This document shows, in pieces, positions 1 to 11,800 of a stretch of 64,000 bases of DNA. Source of the stretch: Liolophura sinensis (Eukaryota; Mollusca; Polyplacophora; Chitonida; Chitonidae); assembly GCF_032854445.1 (NCBI RefSeq), contig NC_088303.1, forward strand, positions 21,087,501 to 21,151,500. The letters are read 5' to 3'. The position numbers and the translations under genes are program-made. The notes under the pieces are model-generated. The model had not been told where the DNA came from. It searched no databases and worked only from the letters and a program-made list of their open reading frames with translations. Numbering within the stretch: the stretch's first letter is position 1; each line of letters begins with the position of its first letter.

Positions 1-427
1 ATTTCACTTTTTAGACGTGTTGAGGTTTTTAAGTCAGGGTCCTGTTTCACAAAGGTATTATAACATTGTATAAATTACCATGGTAACACATGTTAAAGAC
101 TAGCGATTTACAGGTAATTTAGCCTGCAATTGCATTATGGAAAATGGCACAGACAAAAAATTGGCTATTTCACTTTGATCACTTTTCACGAAATTCATTT
201 GAAGTGGTGTAAATTAACCAAAGAAAATCGTCACTTAACATTTTTATAATTTACCGTCTTGGTAAGTTACGCAAATACTCGAAAGTATTTGTTACATTTT
301 TTTTTCTTCTCAGTTCAGTTATTCCGATCTTACCACAATGAATAAGTACACCGAAGCTTTGCCTCGCCTAGACACCGTGCTTAACATATTTATGGTCAAA
401 ATATATTACCCAAATCTGTGCTTGTAA
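1..427. other. Non-coding left edge; one arm of a dispersed foldback-like repeat
   Basis: No credible exon is seen. The sequence at about 36-55 (agggtcctgtttcacaaagg) resembles the ends of repeats near 2964, 27702 and 50054, so this is probably part of a dispersed non-autonomous element. The rest is AT-rich and unremarkable. Confidence 0.4.
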
Positions 428-700
428 ATGATATTTATTTATTTATTTGTCTTATTGGTGTTTTACGCCATACTCAAAAATATTTCACTTACTACCACGA
501 CGGTCAGGATTATGGTAGGAAACCGAGCAGAGATCGGGGGAAATCAACGACCATTCGCTGGTTGCTGACAGGCCTTCCCACATATACGACAGGAGTGAAA
601 ACCAGCATGAGTGGGACTTGAATTTACAGGCAACGGCTGCATTGGTGAAACGCCATTGTGCTGCGCCAGCACGCTAAACACTCGATCACGTAGGTCCCCC
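428..700 (-). repeat. SINE family A copy, near full length, minus orientation
   Basis: The copy begins with the A/T-rich tail (tttatttattt) and the conserved tail-domain word ggtgttttacgcca. It ends near 700 in a decayed tRNA-like head. It is the same family as the copies at 25189 and 54692, but clearly more diverged. It is not a gene, although an ORF runs through it. Confidence 0.8.
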
Positions 701-1116
701 CGCTAGTATACATATATCACTGCTTAGATGACGCCTGTAATCTAGGTTACATTTACTGGTGTCGGAAGACAACGATATTATTAGCGAGAAGATCAAAATG
801 TGGATGAATTGGTGAGGAGTAAGCCAGTGATATTGACTGTGTATATTATAGCGAAACGAAGTAAGAAGCTATTTCTAATTAGTTACGTAGTTGCCGTTTT
901 AACTCTTTACACAAGCATTTTCCAATCAAGACATTTAAAGGGTCAGAGAGATCCTATAACAACTACCAAAAATACAAAGCTAGAAAGACAAATAAAAGAA
1001 ATGAATATGTGAGAATAAAAATTGTGTCATTGTTACAAAAGACTCAAAATTATGAACAATTAAGCTTCAGATATTCTTCTTGGCAATAATATAAATGAGT
1101 ACAAAATTATACGCAC
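701..1116. other. No supported gene; intron or downstream flank of the minus-strand secreted gene
   Basis: A 70-codon plus-strand ORF at 800-1012 has no recognisable domain and starts at a non-ATG codon, so it is not called. If the exon at 1117-1221 is real, this stretch is the first part of its first intron, read on the minus strand. Confidence 0.4.
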
Positions 1117-1221
1117 CTGCTTCTCTGTATTTGAATTTCGGCTATTCCATTGAGCGTTGCTGTTTTTAAAGAAAACTGCAGAGACAAGAACACACAAGAC
1201 AAGTGCTGAAGAATTCTTCAT
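1117..1221 (-). CDS. First coding exon of a secreted protein (signal peptide); gene continues beyond the left edge
   Basis: Read on the minus strand, an ATG at 1221-1219 opens 35 codons that end exactly at a good splice donor (CAG|GTGCGT, phase 0). The peptide starts MKNSSALVLCVLVSAVFF and runs to SNA-QW. It has a short basic start, a hydrophobic core of about 13 residues and a small-X-small site near residues 21-23, the classic secretory signal layout. What follows (Asn/Ser-rich, QWNSRNSNTEK) gives no domain. The rest of the gene would lie at lower coordinates, outside the window, so the product is unknown. The exon is too short for ordinary ORF cut-offs. The call rests on the signal peptide plus donor, both visible but short; RNA data would settle it. 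Confidence 0.5.
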
Positions 1222-1847
1222 CCTGGATTAATAGCGGAGATGTATTGCAAACCTGAGCTCGCTACAGAGAGTCCTGGAGAATGACAGTGCAACTGGGCTA
1301 TGGCAACCTCCGTGTTGTAGCCGTGGAAAAGTGGAAAGGTAAATGAGTACAGAAATAATAATTTGTTTTACTTAAATATGGCGAAACTCCCACCATTTCC
1401 GTCCGAATAATGGCCTGTCCGTGGAGATAGTCAGTTTCTTTTGACAAAGGAAAATGGGTAGCTGAAGTATGTGGTTAGTGAAAAGGGGGAACGATTACAG
1501 ATATTATCAATTACCGTGCTAACTAAAGAGGCTCTTTGCCTTTTGGGCTCATCGAGCACCTGCTAGTTTCTCACAACACGGCTACTTTTAGCACTGACAC
1601 GAGGCTATCGGTGACGTCATAACGCTCCCAGCAGTGACACCGTTATCAGGTAAAGTTTGGACAAAGAAAGTCGGTAGAGGGTTGGAAGGAAAAATGCCTT
1701 GTTAACAAATGCTGAACCGGAAGAAACATTTAAAAAAAAAAGAAAAAATGTATAAACGCTGAGTAAAGACGATGGAGGTGAAAGAGGGTATTCAGTGGCA
1801 GATTGAATTCTTGGAAATGGCTTGGTTTTTGGACTTGTCTTAATAAC

Positions 1848-2348
1848 TTAAGCTTGAACACTACAATGTTCATTTTGATAGCCAGAATTCTTGCACACAA
1901 ATAATTCAGCGAGTTTTCGGCTGTTATGCTCCTGTCGTATGTTGCAGAGGGTGTATATTCCTACACTATATGATGACGGCAATCGAGTTAGCTGAAGGGG
2001 AACAAAACTGTCCACAGTCCCGACACTCATTCATTTAATTTCCGCAAAATAATATTTGTATTTAAAATGTATTGATCCCGATATACAATCGCCTGATACA
2101 TGTGAATCTGACGTTGTGTGAGGCGTGCAGCAGACTGGATGTACTCCAAGATAATTTAGTACACGCTGGTGATCTGTTGCTGGAGGAAAGATGAAACACA
2201 CATCATATGCATACAAAAGATGTTCATTGAGCACTCCTACAATGTTAGAATCAGCAGCAGCGTGACAAAATTTCACTTCCTGCAAATAAACAGATAGAGG
2301 ACCGTGAGGCTGACATGATTCACAAACTGGCTTTACACTGATCCACAA
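1848..2348 (-). CDS. Unrecognised Cys-rich ORF pair, possible exon or gene remnant
   Basis: On the minus strand about 102 codons are open from a possible acceptor (ATCAG| near 2339) to a TGA at 2031-2033. Right after this stop another 60-codon frame continues to 1848. The first part has seven cysteines, including a C-x2-C near its start and an adjacent CC pair, and lacks low-complexity sequence, unlike most chance ORFs here. I do not recognise a family. It may be the 3' end of a second minus-strand gene, a pseudogene broken by one stop, or chance. There is no clear promoter or poly(A) context to decide. Confidence 0.2.
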
Positions 2349-3423
2349 AGAAGGTTAATAGATAACAATAGGTCATAAACTGTTAAATGTTAAACCATAA
2401 ATGAGCAATTTTACAAACTATAGATTGACACGCCACCGCCTATTTTTTGATTGTAAATGCAACGCAAAACTGTTTTGTTATCAGGCTTCTCCTAAGAATG
2501 TGGAGGGATTTTTCTTTGTGAAAATAATTCATTATTTATTTTTAATATACGTCTTTAAAATTGTTGCATGGAAAATGTCCATGGCTTATCTTTCTTTTAT
2601 TTTTAGAACGACATGGCGTCATTAGTAGTGCATGGCATTCATGTTGACAAAAATAGAACAGTGTTTGTGATATCGTTGAGGGTCGGACGAATGAACTAGG
2701 ATCATTTTAAATTTCACGATGTTCCAAAATCCATGGGGAACAAGCCACGGCGTTTGAGCATCGTCGCTTATTCACTCTGCTAATTTTCAGTTTCAGATCA
2801 AAAACTTTTGCATTTTACCTTTAAAGGCGTCCAGATATCCTCTGATTTGTTGAATGCCAAACAAAAGTTGTGCGTCCCATTCATATAAAATAACTTTTAA
2901 CAAGAATTCCAGACAGGATATCAGGGCTAAAGCTTCTGCCAATGGTCTGAAGTAGATCACTACAGGGACCACGTTCACAAAAGTTCATAAATCAGTTTTT
3001 CGTAACTTTTCTCGTAAATCACGTCGCCTCGTGGTGCTCTAGCCTAGACAACGTTTTTAAAGAAACAAAAAAGTTATGAGAACTGTGGCTTACGAAGTTT
3101 TTTGTGGATATGGACCTTTTAACTCTTCTACTGATAAGCTGTAGGATGGAGAGCTAGCGAAATCGGGCAGGTTCCGCGACATTTGGAGTGGGTGATGAAA
3201 TTTGGAGTTGTGACTGTGTTGAAAGCAGACGTTATTACTGATTAGAATGGCAAGACCTTTCTTTTCTATATGTAATGTTTAGCCTAGGTTCAATGTCCAA
3301 ACTGCTGAATTAGGCTCCCAGTTTCGTTAGCTTTCACTCTGTTGTTCTCCCTCCATAAGCATACAATAGGAGGGCAAAAATACTGTATCTAGGTTTTTAG
3401 TGTTGGAAATATCGATAATTTAC
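2349..3423. other. No gene seen; contains a foldback-like dispersed repeat at about 2964-3120
   Basis: The stretch 2964-3120 starts agggaccacgttcacaaaag and ends with a near-inverted version (ttttttgtggatatggacc). Its interior resembles 27585-27703. This looks like a non-autonomous foldback element. The remainder is AT-rich with no exon-like frame that I can support. Confidence 0.4.
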
Positions 3424-3607
3424 ATATTTGATTTATTTGATTGGTGTTTTACGCCGTATTGAAGAATATTTCACGTATACGGCGGCGGCCAGCATTATGG
3501 CGAGAGGAAACAGGAATGAGCCCGGAGGAAAGCCACGACCATCCGCAGGTTACTGACAGACCTTCCCACTTACATCGAGAGTGGAAGCTAACAAGAGCTG
3601 GGCTCTT
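3424..3607 (-). repeat. SINE family A copy, truncated in the head
   Basis: Starts with the tail tttatttgattggtgtttta and carries the core words agcattatggcgag and ccgcaggttactgacagacc. It stops before the tRNA-like head, so it is a 5'-truncated copy in minus orientation. Confidence 0.8.
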
Positions 3608-4680
3608 CATTGATGAGAGACATTGATGCTGTATTGTAATAGCATTTAATTTACCAACACATTACCTTTTTAAATCAGTCCACAAGGACCAGACCTCGAA
3701 GATGGCGTTAAAATATTTCATACTATAGTGGGCTTTATGAACCACACCGACAGTAGTGAGGAACTCTCACGTCACATGACCTTTTTGCCTGATGTTCACC
3801 AGAAGGAAGGAAAAAAAGAGTTATTCCAACATTCAGTGTCGTGATAAGAGTTGGATAAACTTCCTGTGACGTCAAAGTTCCTAACCTCTGATAGTATGGT
3901 CCGTAAAGCCCACCTTAGAGGTCAAATGTTTGAGCGCCTTAAACTCTCTTCACAAAAAAAAAAACAAAACAAAAAAAACAAATAAATAAATGAAAGTATA
4001 TTTATGCATAGTTTTAGGTGGTCTACTTAGTAATGCCTATACTTCAATTTTTAAAATTCTTTTCCTTTAAAGCACACTTGAGAATGCTCTGTCCGCGAAC
4101 AGATTCGCAGTATTATACTGACTCCTTATATATATGTTTAGAGCTTATTTAAAATGTTAGGGCCACACTTTTAGCTCTAGTCGGTCGCATGTGTAGGCTA
4201 CACTTTCTCAGCCATAATCTAACAGCGGACATTCCTCGCCATAATGAAACATTAATTATCAGTATATTGTCCCACGGATTTTATTTGTTTCATGATCGTT
4301 TTGTTGTTATATTGTAATTTGTCCTCTATACAAGGGCTTTCGTGTTCTAGTCGCGGAATAAAACTTGCTCTATATAGAAAGTGTGTGCATGCAAATCCGC
4401 TACATGCCTACATTGTCAAGATAATTCACCAATGTATACTTACACACAGGCAGTCGTTTTGTGAAATAGTGTTATTTCTCACTTGTTTTTCAACACAATG
4501 CTTTGAAATAACGTAGGTGAATACTTAAAACGAAAAATCTCACATTTTTTAAAATGTTTTTTCTATAGTTTTAAAGATATTAGTCAAAGAATATCGAAGC
4601 TTTCCAATACTGTGGGACTTTTGAAAGTCTTTACTTTCAATAATCACTCCATCTAGGATGAATATTAAAAAAATATTGGC
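3608..4680. other. No gene seen between SINE fragments
   Basis: AT-rich sequence with an A-rich stretch near 3954-3990. ORFs here are short, and I see no splice-bounded coding segment or structured repeat. Confidence 0.35.
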
Positions 4681-4777
4681 CGTGGTCATGGGTTTTCCCC
4701 GGGTGCCTCCCACCATAATGCTGGCCGCCGTCGTATAAGTGAAATATTCTTGAGTACGGCGTAAAACACCAAACACC
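4681..4777 (+). repeat. SINE family A, 3' fragment
   Basis: Carries the family tail block (cctcccaccataatgctggc, then gtgaaatattcttgagtacg and ggcgtaaaacacc). Head and middle are absent. Confidence 0.8.
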
Positions 4778-5589
4778 GGACGGTACATATAAATGTATAT
4801 AACCCTATATATAAGTATTTCAAATCATTAAAGTTGGTTTTCACGCAACAATTAAAACACACATTGCTAATTTTAAAATTTGATCGTTTATTCGCTGCGA
4901 AGGTAATGTTCACAGGCCTACATGTATGTACGGACCTGTCGTGTTTAAAGTGGGTTTATGTCGACCTGGCCGCCCAAGTCCGATTTCAGTGAACACCTGA
5001 TGGCCTGTACGATGAGCAGTGAATTAAGATCATAATATTTTGTACAGAAAGTTTCTCAAGTTCTAATTGGTAAGAACCATGTGATGAAAACTCAAGTAAA
5101 GACAATGTATGAAACACTATGACGTACAAAAAAAAAGTTTAGCAGACTTATCTCCCATGTTTTGACCAAGCACATAGATCTACATAGGCCAAAGTATAAT
5201 TCAGTACTTTTGAATACTTAATTAAATTGTGATACACAAGTGTAATTTACATGGATCGTGTTGTGAAAACATTGTGTCACTGCTGCCACGTCATAATACT
5301 TAGACCGAAATAATTCGACTACTTTAGGTAAATTTTCAGTCACTAATCTGATAATTATAGGTCTAATTGTCAGTAAATCCTTACACAATCTAAACCCATA
5401 TTTAGTATTGACACAATGGCTTTAATTAAATGCTTTGTGTTACTACAATGGCTATGATTAATTACCTAACCCTGGCTGAAGTAATTTCTTTGTGAGCAAC
5501 CGTACATCGAAAAGCACGGGGTATAGACCCCCCACCCCTTGACAACCTCGGGACAGCACAGGTGCGCGACCGGTTTGAAGGTTGAGTCT

Positions 5590-5640
5590 ACCCCATTTAT
5601 AGCCTCAATATGATGCGTCTAAGTTTTATCCAATCAGAAT
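5590..5640 (+). promoter_or_regulatory. Candidate promoter of the ARF-like gene (TATA-like word and CCAAT box)
   Basis: A TTTATAG word at about 5596-5602 and a CCAATCAG box at 5630-5637 lie 200-240 bp upstream of the ATG at 5835. The stretch between is less AT-rich than its surroundings and fits a 5' UTR. The TATA-like word is upstream of the CCAAT box, the reverse of the usual order, so at most one is likely to be functional. Confidence 0.25.
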
Positions 5641-5834
5641 GTCTCTTTCTCAATTAGCGGGGATTTCTTGGCAGTTCAGCGACGACAGACCGACAGACTG
5701 CTGAACAACTTGGTAACTTGATACTGCAAAGGCGATTGCTGTTCAGACTTAGCCGACTTGATTCAGTTCTGACAACATGTGAATGATGGGTTTTAAAGTT
5801 CAAAATGTAAATCGCCAGTTTGAAGAAGGTTATC

Positions 5835-8800
5835 ATGGGGAACATTTGGTCACGCCTATTTCGTCATCGCGAGGTTCGCATCGTCTTGGTCGGTAAGTTC
5901 AATCAAACTCACAGTTACGTGTGTGTTTTGTTGTTGTTGTTGCAGAGTCAAAGTGTCGCACTTGAGAAGAAATGCAGAGAAGAAATGTCTATTTGTACAT
6001 ATTGGGATGTACATGTACCTAAGACTGTCACCACTAAATGCATCCAACAATCCCCCCACCCCTCTGCTCTCCCTTGAGTTTTCCTCCTGTGTTATAGGTA
6101 CACTTAGTTACACAGGAGATACAGGGCCTAACCCTGATACAGTTGTCTGATTTGTGACAGCCAATGTAACCTCCATCATTTTCCGTTATATTTCACTTGG
6201 TGACAACATAGCTACATTGTTTGCCAGATGGCTTGTTAAATTTAGACTGAGTTTCCAGTGCTTTGTGCTTGGGCTCAACAGAGCACCAGCATTTTACATA
6301 TTTGCCGACTGCAATGTTAGAACGACAAGTTCATGACAATATGTAGGTCTTAATGTTTAATGTAAAAATGATGTTTACAATGAATGGAATTCATATTATC
6401 TCTCTGTAAAACAAAACAATAAGTGTTTTCAATACCAATAGTCTGTTGGCAAATACTGCATTTAATACTGTTTCGGAGTTCTTTCACATGTAAAGCATGC
6501 TCTTGCCTTTGTTTTAGATTTAAAACCAGTGTTATGAATTTGTATACAGTTTTCTCATTCACCTTCATAGCTGTTCTGAGAACTGAACACATGTGTTACT
6601 GGCTCTGAACATGATCTGACTCATTTTCACTTTCTGTATAGCACTCTTTTGAACCTAATGTTGCCTTTTTTCATTAAGTTGTGAAATTGACCTATCAGAA
6701 TGAATTTTGTCTAAAAGACTGCTTATAATCATGACAGTTACACAAAGCCTTACATGTTCATCTATATTATGGAAAACTATAAATGTACATGCAGGTTTAC
6801 TTCACCTTAGGTAAAACCTTGTGTTAATAAAAGTATGGTAAAGACAAGTAAGAAGGGTTATGTGAAATATTGCTAAACCATTTCGCTTTCTGTTTTTGAG
6901 ATATTTATTCAGCATTGTACATTCAGAAGCCTGTTGATGCACAAACATGGATTCTTTTCTCTGCTGGCCTTTATATTATTCCATCCATGAAAAACAGACA
7001 AAGTGTTCACCATGGTCACAGGGACCAAGCTGGTAGTTACGAACAATTACAATGTATGTAATTGAGTGTAATAGCAAACTGTCAATCTTCCCATGTGGTG
7101 GACTGAAGAAAATACAGCCAGTTCAAGTTATGATGTCACATGGCAGTAAGGTATAGAATTTTTATGAATAAGACAGCTCCTAAATGTATAGTTTATCCCC
7201 TTAAGAACAAAGTTTCCTCATAGTATGCTGTTCAAGCTGCATTTATTGTTTATATTTTCTCTTACATTGTTACAAGCCGTTGGTCTACTGTGTTGTTTAT
7301 TTTACCAGTCTACAATGATGACAATGGTCTGACTGTCTGTATTGAATGAGATGCATGTATGTATAATCAGTCAGCTTGAATTTACACAAGCTACAGTGGA
7401 CTTGTGTCTTATTTTACTGCGGGTATTCAAATGTTGTTTATATCATAGCTGTTCAAATGTGCTTGTACAAGATACGTGTACCATACGGTGTCTTTTAGTT
7501 TTTACTAGGCAGTCCAAATAATATGGTCAATTGCTTTAAATTTCTCCTTAAAAAGTTAATTCTTTGAGGCACGTAAATGTCATAAAATATTACCTTCGAA
7601 AAGTACATTTTTCCAGCTGGATTTGTCATATTTAATTACCTTCCAAAGAAAGCTCATAACATGTTTTAAATAACAGTAGAACTCACAGTAACAGGCAAAA
7701 TGTACAAATTAATCTCAGGCAAAATGAAGGTCATTTGTTGTAAGTACATACAGTAACATTTGATTTTTTATCCATATTTCTGAAACAACTGAATCTAAAT
7801 CTAGGCAAAACTATATTTGTTGGGGTGGTCAAATTCAAACATACTCAAAAACTGTGGTTTTATCAGCCCTCACAGAATAGGGCTCTCGGAGTATGCTTGA
7901 ATAAACATCTACTTAAGTCTCATGAAGATTTTGAAGAATTACCATATATAAATAAACAGCACTACATTAATGTTTTTCGAGCTTGTAGAATTTTTTTTGT
8001 TAGAAGGGTGTTGCAATATGCCTCTTTTTATGTCAGTCAAAGTGTTAATAGACACATGTACATGCACATGTACATGTAGGCAGTGGAAATTGCCCCCCTT
8101 GTGAAGAAATGTACATGTAGCTTTGTTATGTGCTGTGATTTTCACTCAGAATACCATCCCCCGTTGTTTGGGATCTAGCTTACTCTTGATACAGAGCAGC
8201 TGATAGTGGAGATGGGAGTTTTGGGTTGTTCTGCTTACATGTACATATAAATATTCTTTATGCTGAAAGCTATATATGGTGGAGATAACGCGACAAGAAT
8301 ACTTCAGCTCTATACTTGTTCTCTTGAAACTATGAGTGTGGATCAGCAGTGAATAATTCATTGTACTTGTAGGTGTGTCTACGTGTATCTCACACCACAG
8401 TCAGTATATTAAAGGTTGATTCTGTTTACCCTTGCTTTTGGTTAAAATCAGTATTTATTTTCTCATGGAAATAGTGTTTCTGACATAAATTTCATGAAGA
8501 GCTAAATTTACATGAGGACAACTTTACATATACATCGCCGCTTCAGGTGGATTTAGCAGAATTTGAAATCAGACTGTCTAGTTTCCAATTTTCTCCTATT
8601 TTCCCTTTCTCTTCCATATTAATTTTAACAGAATAGGTCGCGTCAGCGACATTGAGACACCCTCTGGCTAAACTATCGCCCTGCATGTACTTTTGATACA
8701 ACATTTATATTAGCTTTCTCTATTGGAATTTTTTTCATGTTTTTTGTTTTTCATTCCTAGAAAACCAGGGTAGAGATAGCTGGTTGATCCTACTGATGGG

Positions 8801-11800
8801 TAGTACATATCCATGTTGAGGAGGATGAAGAAAGTATGATGAGCCAAGTGTGCATGTGTAAAGTGTAGATTAGACACAGCTGGATCTGCTCTGCTCTCTT
8901 CACAGTTTGGTGATCAGCCAAACTTAGCAGTAATATCACCCTGGTTTATCATGGAGACTTAGCACAGAAATAGCACAGGTACATAAACATGATGCTAGTC
9001 TACATTCACTGCTTAGCATTTACTGCATTACAAGCTTACCAACAGGCAGTTTGTTTGAACTGGAATTTTCCAGAATTCCCCAATGTCCATAGGCTTGTAC
9101 ATGTATCACATGTATGCCGTATTTGACCGAAAACTTGGCTCTATAAAAGACATAATTCTTCGTTCTTGAAGTTTTAAACAGTATTTGAAACATTCAGAGA
9201 CATCTATAGAGAGTAGGGAAATAAATCTGACAATTGTATTAATTAGAGGAGAGGAAAATGTAAATAACAATCAAATACCATTGAAAAGTACCTCAAGTTG
9301 ATAAATTATAAATAAAGTTGGCGCCAACATCAACTGTGGGTGACAGCCTAAGAACTAGTCCTGAAGTCTTCTGTGTTAGCAGGAGAATTGCTGTCGGAAA
9401 CTGCCGAAGTGCAGTTTGTACATTTCCGGTAGAACTCTTCTTCCCAGAAGGTAGCAAACAGTACAGTTCGTTTTCCGCTTGCCAATCGGGAAACTGGAAT
9501 GTTGGACGTAGGTTACGAGTTTACATGAACAAGCCGTCAGTTTTAAAGACTCATTGGATGAGAGGCAACACACCCCCAGCATAAATTACAGGGTGTTAAA
9601 GACGGAGGACGAGATGGACTCAGCGATTTATGCCAGCTTTGCCATTTTCAGGCTTTACATGTATGGCGAGGAAAAGTGGCAAAATTATGCAGCAGGCACC
9701 ACCAGATAGAAAAAAAATTGCTCTTTTCAGCCTATAGTGTCATGTTTTAAGTTTTCTTCTCCTTTAAGCTTGCATCTTTTATGGCACAAATAAATCATTT
9801 CAGTGTCATTTTCATAATGCATGTAATTGTGTGCATAAATTTCACCAAAAAAAGTGCTTTAGAGGTTGAAAAGGTTGAAGATTTACAGTGTACTTGTATT
9901 AGACATTGGACTTGACATACAGACAATGTTCGATATTCCAAGCTCTCCATAGTGATGATCTTGACAAAGAGGTCAGCCATTGTAAAACAAGGTTCTTAAA
10001 ACTGGATAAAGTCATTTATGCTTCTGAAATTATGAATATTTGCATGATTCAAAGTCATCTTTGTGATGACCTAGGCTCAATTTGATGTGATCAGTTTCAG
10101 TTTTTGGGTGTTAAAAATGAGTGAATGATAAAACAGTTTGACCCCTGGAAAGGTACAGTTGTGTTAATTGTGATATTCTGGTCTTTGTTAGTCTGAAAAT
10201 TAATAGCTGATACAAAGTCAGAATTACTGTAGCATTAAGAAAACAGTGTTTTTATAGCGTACAGCTTTGACATGTTGAGGACAGGACAATCAACTTGAAT
10301 TATAATGGTACAGGTATGTGTTTCTGAAAGCTATTAGCTAGGAAGAAGAAAACATATGTCAGGTCTATATCCTGTAGTACCGCTGAGAAGGTTGAGGTTA
10401 AAAACCTAACTTAAGAGTAACTCTGAAGAAGGAAGACGTCATTGTGAATGAATGTACATGTATTTTCCAGGCTTTATTTTGCCATGCTTTATTTTGCTGT
10501 CACAGGAGAGTGAGAGTAGTATGTAGTGGCAAAATAAAGCTTATGAAATATTGAATTAAGTTTTTACTTTTGCCGAGTGGCACTTCTGCTTGTATAGGTA
10601 CTGAAAGCTCCTGTTGGATAGGCTGTTGCATTTACAGGGAAGTGCAATATTGGACCACACTGAAGTCTTTGTTGTTTCTGTACTACTGTATGTGCATACA
10701 TAACAAATAAATTCCTAGTAGATATATGTACAGTGAGGCATTCACTGGGAGGTTTGTCAGCAGGTCAGGAAAGGATGCACGCCTTACACGACGCTAACAG
10801 GTTTTCCTGATGATCAGCCGGTTTTCCTTTAGCTGTATGAACATTTGCTGATGTCATTTGTGGAGAGACAATACAATATTAGCATGCATGACACAGCTGA
10901 GCATTGTCAGTTCAGTTATGTGCATAATGATGAATTCATGTACTAAGAATTGATACATGTACATGCATGGATTCCATTAATTGTACAAAAGTCATGTAGA
11001 CGTCACACCCTGATTATGATAGTTGATTATCAGCCTAGCATATCATATTTACAAGGTCATATTAAGACTGTGACAGCTCTGTGTTGTCTACTGTACTGTC
11101 CTCTGGAGAGACTATTCAATCGGAGTCCTATGCGGATTATGTCCGTATGGGTCAGTAGTGAAACAGAGAAATTTGGAAAGGTGCTTTTTTGTACACATAC
11201 AGGTTGGGGTGGGTGGGGAGGAGAGGAGTTGGACTTAAACCTTCCTAGTGCAATAATAATATGATGGCAAGGTAAATGTTTTAGCATCCTCTTGTCTGTC
11301 CATAAATCATTGAGTGCAGGCTCGGGTAATTTCACAATCACACGATCCACACAGTAGATATTGTGAATCCTGTCCAGTTTCATTGTCGGACACTTTGTTT
11401 ATACTACGTCATACTACTTCCTGTGAAGGGAGACTGTTATATACCTCCGGAAGCAGGAGAGTCAGACGATAGCTCAAGCGAGCACGTGTTGACATCGTGG
11501 TGAAATTTGTCTTGTATAGTCCGGAATAAAAGTAGTATTGGATAGTTAAAGAACAGTGTTTATTGAAGTAATTTAGCGGAGTATCACTGGTAGCAGTACA
11601 GCGTGAAATGGCAACTAATTACAAACAGCCTCCACGGTTTGACGACCAGACAGCCTTCGAGACGTGGACAAACGAAGTAGAAATATGGCGTCGGGTAACA
11701 GATTTACCAGCCGAAAAACAAGCCCTGGCACTTTCACTATCTTTATCAGGAAGGGCCCGAGAAACAGCTATGGAACTGCCTGCTGACGAATTAGCCTCAA

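Noticed and set aside
800-1012. 70-codon plus-strand ORF
   Set aside because: Non-ATG start, Lys/Thr-rich end, no domain; more likely the first intron of the minus-strand secreted gene.
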